Shown here piece by piece: positions 57,881 to 64,000 of a stretch of DNA of 64,000 bases. The notes beneath the pieces were generated by a model. That model was not told the origin of the DNA. It worked only from the letters and a program-made list of their open reading frames with translations, and made no database searches. This stretch comes from Ascidia mentula (lineage: Eukaryota > Chordata > Ascidiacea > Phlebobranchia > Ascidiidae). Location of the stretch: contig OX387202.1 in NCBI GenBank assembly GCA_947561715.1, positions 20,349,001-20,413,000 of the forward strand, given 5' to 3'. Positions within the stretch are counted from its first letter, which is position 1. Each line of letters opens with the position of its first letter. The position numbers and the translations under genes are program-made.

Positions 57881-60800
57881 TGTAACGGACAGAACTGAGT
57901 ATGATTTCTGTGGGTGCACTCATGCGCGGAAACTTATTTTGTGTTTGGGTTGTGCGCGTGCTTGTAATGTTGAGTTAGTGTATCCATTGTAATCTAGTTA
58001 TTTCTACGTTATTTTAATGCCTTCTTGGCTGTGATCAGTTGGATTCTAGTTGAATAAAGTGGAGCCGTGTAGGCATTTAGTTTTAAAACGTGTTTATTCT
58101 AGTTTTATTTATCTGTTTGCTGTGAAACTGCAAATTGGAATAAAAGGTTGAGAATTGCACGCATATAAAAAAGTACACGGCAATTAAGGATTTGTATCCT
58201 ACATTGAATTTAAAACTAAAGTCAAAACTGCATTGTTTTGAGTTACGTCTGTGATCTGTTCACATTGTGACGTAATACGCAACGTGCATAGTTGATTGGA
58301 ATGGATGAAGCAGGCGAGGAGCCCAATGTTTCTAAGGAACTGTTTAAAATACTGGACGTTGTACGCTCGGGAAATGGTTCTTTAGGGAGATCAAACGCTT
58401 CAACAAACTGTGGTTCCTTTGGAAAAAGTTTGCGTTCCAACAGCTCGCGTGCATGTAGACTTGTTGATGAAAATTCACTGTCACTAAAGTATGCTCAGGA
58501 ACAAGTTGCCATTGAGGAAGAAAAACTGCTTGTTGAAGCTGAACAACGTCGTTTAACGTTGGAAGATGGACAACGTCGTTTAACGTTGGAAGATGAACAA
58601 CGTCGTTTAACTATGGAATCTGAGCGTCGACGTATAGAACTTGAAGGTAAAATTAAGAGCTTTGAATTGAAAAAGCAAATGGCTAAAGCCAGGGAAGAGG
58701 TGGCACAGGCCACACTGGCTGCTGAACATGTCAGTGAAAGTTGCTCTTCATCAGTTGATATTGCGTTAGATGGTACACCAGCAAAAAGGTTGCCAATGAA
58801 ACGTTTGACGTGCTTGACTAAGGCTTTCGATGAGCGTTTTCATTTCGGTTCATGATGTTTCGCCAACATCACCTTTTCTATACTAGGAAGACCACATGTT
58901 AATGATGCATCTATAAATGTTCGTGCTGATCACGAATCACCGCTTGTTGCATCAAACTCGTTGGGTCCACTGTCAGAATTGGACGGGGCGCATAAAGATT
59001 TGCCGCCGTCTCGGAGGGAAACTGGTATTTTGCCTGCAACCGATACTGATATTCCAGGCAAAGGGAGAAACGCTGACGTGGAATATGGGACTCTTGATCA
59101 AAGCCCTATGAACCAACCTCTTGGACCTGCAGTATCAGGTACTAGACCGACTTCAGATATGGTGTTTTTTGCTGAAATGATCAAACAAAGTTTTAATTTG
59201 CCACGCTTGACCATAGAGAAGTTTGATGGTGACCCGTACAACTATCACAAATTCCTGAATGACTTTGATCGTCAGATCAATCAAACGAACCTTAGTAACT
59301 CTGAAAAACTTAGTTACCTTTGTGAATTTTGCACTGGACGTGCAAGGTCTAACATTGTGGAATGCAAAAGTTTGCCATCTGATATGGGCTATTCTGAAGC
59401 ATTGAAAATACTACACCATCGTCATGGACGAATTGAATTGGTGGTTCGTGCACATATGGACAAACTGATTGGAAGGAACCAGCTGCGAGAAAATGACTTT
59501 CGAGGTTTGCAAATGTTTCGTGCGCAGGTAGCCGAAAGTTACAAATTGTTTGGAAGATGGAGTTGTCGCTACACGCTGGACTTGCCACAGAATTTGGAGG
59601 CTGTGGCTCAGAGAATGCCACCGGATTATATTGCACAGTTCATTACAAAGTGTTCAAAACATAGACTCAAAGGAATATCTCCAACGTTCCAGACTTTGCT
59701 TAATTTCTTGGAAGTTAAGTGTGAAGACATTCTGTCGCCGATGATGAAATACCTTGTGCGGGACACTCAAAAGACAAAGGTTAGGAACCAGTTTGGTAAA
59801 CAATCTCGAAGTGTGTTTAATACGGTTGTAGCGAACACGGAGTCTGATGGACATCATTGTAAAGGGTTGGTGGAATGTCGAGATTGCGGTGGACGACATA
59901 GCTTAAAGGATTGCAAGTCATTTATAGGACGGTCCCTCAAGGAGAAATACCAGTTGGCCCGTCGTTGCAGACTGTGCTTTAAGTGCCTTGGGGCTGGACA
60001 CTACATTGATGCATGTCCATCTGAAGAGACATGCCAAGTAAAAGGTTGTGGCAAGTTGCATCATACACTGCTACATTGGAGCAAGATTAACAATGCATTG
60101 GGACAGTCACGTAAGGGGCGAAGCTCAAGTGCCGCCATTGACCCAGAGACGGTAAATGGGGTCGGTGTTGTTGCTTCAACGTCTACTGCTCGATCATTTA
60201 ATGTGCGATTGAAAGTTGTGCCCGTCAAGGTACGTACTGTTACATCGGATAAATGTGTACTTACATATGCATTTTTGGATAATGGTGCGAATACGACCCT
60301 GTGCTCTTCTCGTCTAATGGATAAACTTGGGCTTAGTGGCAGGTTGAATCCTTTGTCTATTGAAACTATAGCGGGGATGCATAAGATTGATAGTTGTTGT
60401 GTGACTCTTTCTGTTCATGGTGTGGGACAACACGCTGAAGTAGTCTATGACCTAACTGATGTTAGGGTTGTTCCGAAATTACCCAGCTTGGCTGGGAGCA
60501 TTCCTGTTGGCGAAGACAGTTTAAGATACCCACATATTAGCCATTTAGACTTACCCGTGGTTCGAGATGGTGTGGTTGATTTATTGCTGGCAGCTGATCT
60601 GCCTGAAGTTCATGAATATACAGAGATTATCCGTGGAGGTCATGGAGAACCTGATGCATTACATACACCGCTTGGATGGTGTCTGTTTGGTACAGAACGC
60701 AACAGGGGAGAGCCTCAAGCATCAGTAAATTTTGTACAGACTAGCTGTGATCAGTGTGGTCAACTTGATGAAATATTTGGACGAGACTTCATGGATCAGG

Positions 60801-63800
60801 GAGGTCATAAGCCCACATACTCATTGGAGGACAAGCGGGCTCTTGCTGTGATGGAAAGCACGGCCACTTTGGTGGATGGACATTACCAAATGAGCCTGCC
60901 CTGGAAGTCTGATAACCTAAAGCTGCCGTACAATAGAAATATGGCAGAGATGAGACTAAAGAACCTTATGCGTCGCTTACAGAATGACGAGAAGCTTTGT
61001 GAGCAATATAAGAAGAAGATTGCCAATTACATTGAAAACGGATTTGCTCGTCGGATTCCGGATGAATGTCTGAAGCGTACTGATAAAACGTGGTATATTC
61101 CTCATCATGCCACTGGGAAGAAGTTTCGCATTGTATTTGACTGTGCAGCAACGTTCAAAGGAACATCTCTTAATTACAATCTGTTTCACGGCCCTGATTT
61201 GACCAACTCTCTTGTTGGTGTGCTTTTACGCTTTCGCCAAGACCCTGTGGCAATTATAGCGGATATTAAAGCCATGTTTCATCAGGTTAGAGTCCTGCCT
61301 GTGGATTGTGACTCTTTGCGGTTTCTTTGGTGGCCTGCAGGTGATTTCACAAAGCCACCAGTTGATTATCAAATGATGGTCCACCTGTTTGGAGCAACAA
61401 GTTCTCCCAGCTGTGCAAGTTTTGCATTGAAAAAGACCGTGTCGGATAACAGCCATCTTGTTGGTGAAGATGCTGCAAAGAGTGTTTCAAACAATTTTTT
61501 TGTGGATGATTGGCTGGTGTCAGTCGCTTCTACGAAGCAAGCAATTACCTTGGTAAGGGACGTTACCACAATATTGGATATGGGGGGCTTTCATTTGACT
61601 AAATTTGTAAGCAATTATTCAGAGGTTCTTGAGTCACTTCCTGGCTCAAACCACAATATTTCCTTCCTTGATTTAGACTTTGAACACCAGTTAGTTGGTC
61701 GTACACTGGGTGTCCGATGGGACATAGTTAAGGATTCTTTTGGGTTTAGAGTAAACATATCACCCAAGCCATATACCCGTAGGGGGGTTTTGTCAATGAT
61801 GAGTCAAGTGTACGACCCCTTAGGTTTCATTCAGCCTTTTCTTCTGCCCATGCGGTGCCTTCTGCAGGGTCTTTGTAACTTAAGTTTAGGATGGGATGAC
61901 CCCCCTTCCTTCAGATGCATTAGTGCACTGGGAAGAGTGGCTTAGACAATTGCCTCTGTTGGAGCACCTGCACATTCCTCGTTGTTTAAGGCCACCTTTA
62001 GGGTTTACTTCTGTACAATTACATTGCTTTGGGGATGCTAGTAATTTAGGATATGGTGCAGTGTGCTACCTTCGATTTGTTGACTCGGTTGGTCATGTCA
62101 GTATTTCATTAGTTTGCGGCAAAAGCCGAGTCACTCCCTTAAAGCCCGTTACCGTTCCGCGGCTGGAGTTGGTAGCTGCTGTTATTACAGCGAAGCTCGG
62201 TGCTATGGTGGTGCGCGAGTTGGATTACGTCATCGACAACGTGATGTTTTGGACCGATTCGTTGACCGTGTTGCACTATATCCACAACACTTCAACAAGA
62301 TTTCAGACATTTGTCGCCAACCGTCTTGCTGTGATTCATGACTTGTCGAAGCCTTCACAGTGGCATCACGTTGGTACCAAGGATAACCCGGCGGATATTG
62401 CTTCGCGTGGTGTAATGCCGAAGGAATACAGTAATGTACGGACGTGGTTTGAAGGACCGGAGTTCTTGCAGAAGGAGGCGAAATTTTGGCCAAGCCGGCC
62501 GAATTTGGAAATTGGTTTATTCCAGGACGATTTGGAGATAAAGAGGCAGCGGCGTGTGTATGTCACGATTGCGTCTCCCGATGTGCTGCATCTTTTGCTG
62601 CTTCGCTATTCGTGTTTCAAAAGGCTACAGAAGGCGGTCGCGTGGTTGCTGCGTTTTAAACGGTGGATAATTTGGAAATTCTCTCGCCGAGAGGATAGAA
62701 GACCAACATTTGAAGTTGAGGGACTTACCACCTACGAGATAACAAATGCGACACTGAGCATTGTTCGACTTGTGCAACGAAAGTCATTTCCGGAGGATGT
62801 AAGATGTTTGTTGAACTATGAGAGTTTTGCAGAAGCTTTGCACCATACTACTACACCCAATTACAAATCTAATTTGTGTCCTCTCAACCCGTGTCGCGTT
62901 AAGGATGTACTGTATGTTGGAGGACGACTGCAACGAGCGAATTTGGACCAAGAACGTATGCATCAAATCATCATGCCGTATCGGCACCATGTCACCGAAT
63001 TGCTAGTCATGGACTGCCACATTAGAGAAGGACATTGTGGGTTGCTACATGTTCTTGCTTCTCTAAGACTCAAGTACTGGATAATTAAAGGACATTCCGC
63101 GGTGAGAAGTGTTTTGCGGAAATGCCTTTTGTGCAAATTAAGGAGCGCTAAACCCGGGACGCAGATATTGGGGCAGGTGCCTCTGGAGCGAGTTACAATT
63201 GGAAAACCTCCGTTTTCAAGTACTGGTGTAGATTATATGGGGCCTCTCTTTGTGAAGCTTGGAAGAAGTCAAGTTAAACGCTACGTTTGTGTTTTTACGT
63301 GTTTATGCACAAGGGCAGTGCATTTGGAAGTGTCTCCGTTACTGGATACCTCGGCGTTTATTAACGCATATCGTCGTTTCACTTGTCGCCGTGATGTCCC
63401 GACTGATATGTTTAGCGACAATGGAACAAATTTTGTCGGCGCAGAGCAGGAGCTTCGGGAAAGAATCAGTCAATGGAATCAACATCATGTCCATTCAAGT
63501 TTGCTGCAAGTTGGGACGAATTGGCATTTTAACCCACCAGCGGCCAGTCATCAGGGAGGAATATGGGAGAGAATCATCCGGTCAGTTCGACGGATTCTGT
63601 GCGCTTTGCTTGGGAGCACTTCTTTGACCGATGATACCTTAACGACCTTAATAAGTGAGGTAGAACGTATACTGAACAATCGTCCGCTAACATCAGTTAG
63701 TGACGATGCCAAGGATTTGAAGGCTCTCACACCAAATGGGTTGTTGATCAATTCGCTTCATCCTTCCCTCTCTCCTGGAGTTTTTTGCAAGGCAGATGGT

Positions 63801-64000
63801 TATCGTCGATCCTGGCGCATGGCGCAGATGTTGGCTGATCGGTTTTGGGAGCGTTGGATGCGCGAATATATGCCTTTGCTCCAGGTGCGTCAGAAGTGGA
63901 TGCATCCTTCGCGAAACCTTGCTGTTGGAGATTTAGTTTTAATTGCTGATAACCAGACACCACGCGGTGATTGGCCAAAAGGATTGAATGAAGAGGTCTT
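57881..64000 (+). mobile_element. BEL/Pao LTR retrotransposon (fossil, cut by window end)
   Basis: The 5' LTR starts TGTAACGG at 57,881 and probably ends CCTACA near 58,203, by analogy with the element at 31,740. A Glu/Arg-rich coiled-coil gag start (repeated QRRLTLED) lies near 58.3-58.85 kb. Then come the gag-like DUF1759 region from 59.2 kb, zinc-knuckle cysteines 59.88-60.07 kb, a DUF1758-type aspartic protease (AFLDNGANTTLCSS) at 60.27 kb, and a Pao-type reverse transcriptase 61.1-61.6 kb (ADIKAMFHQVRV, FFVDDWLVS). RNase H-like sequence follows at 62.0-62.3 kb, an integrase at 63.0-63.8 kb, and a C-terminal DUF5641-like end. It is broken, with roughly two or more interruptions in the visible part. 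The 3' LTR is outside, so age cannot be read. It sits in USB1 copy B and is absent from copy A, so it is younger than the split. Confidence 0.93.

Overview
This window looks like nuclear DNA of a small-intron marine invertebrate. A tunicate of the Ciona type is my best guess. It rests on vertebrate-like gene content, introns of mostly 60 to 700 bp, AT-rich intergenic DNA and a wealth of short mobile elements. No marker in the window settles the species.

Layout. Two direct copies of one segment dominate. Copy A runs from the left edge to about 14,256. Copy B runs from about 39,336 to 57,875. Right of 49.6 kb the two keep an almost constant offset of about 43.62 kb. Each copy holds, in order: a 113-bp tandem array; the first exon of a secreted collagen-like protein (minus strand); old dispersed repeats; a nest of three DNA transposons; and the start of USB1, the U6 snRNA 3'-processing exonuclease. 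Copy B differs by a satellite of units near 0.95 kb, a longer minus-strand coding region, a LINE insertion, and a BEL/Pao element that splits its USB1. Copy A differs by a tRNA-Thr gene and a tRNA-derived SINE fragment.

Between the copies lies single-copy sequence: the 3' part of USB1 copy A, a hAT-type MITE, a young Ty3/gypsy element (16,361-21,209), and the tail of myosin X (MYO10) as about 17 exons from 21,474 to 30,139. The tail has PH domains, MyTH4 and FERM, but no motor exons lie anywhere upstream in the window. After MYO10 comes a third, partial copy of a repeat (31.2-34.8 kb) carrying a short LTR element. Then comes a hAT-ended segment (36.3-38.9 kb) holding a Penelope-like element with a GIY-YIG endonuclease.

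The most notable signals are these: a hammerhead-ribozyme-like fold inside a 127-bp insertion in one gypsy LTR, with further hammerhead-like cores in Penelope termini and other repeats; a three-layer nest of DNA transposons with readable target-site duplications; a motorless MYO10 locus with a GC-AG intron; and a duplication that could be real or could be two haplotypes joined in tandem by the assembler. All alignments were done by eye. Family assignments rest on remembered motifs, not searches.
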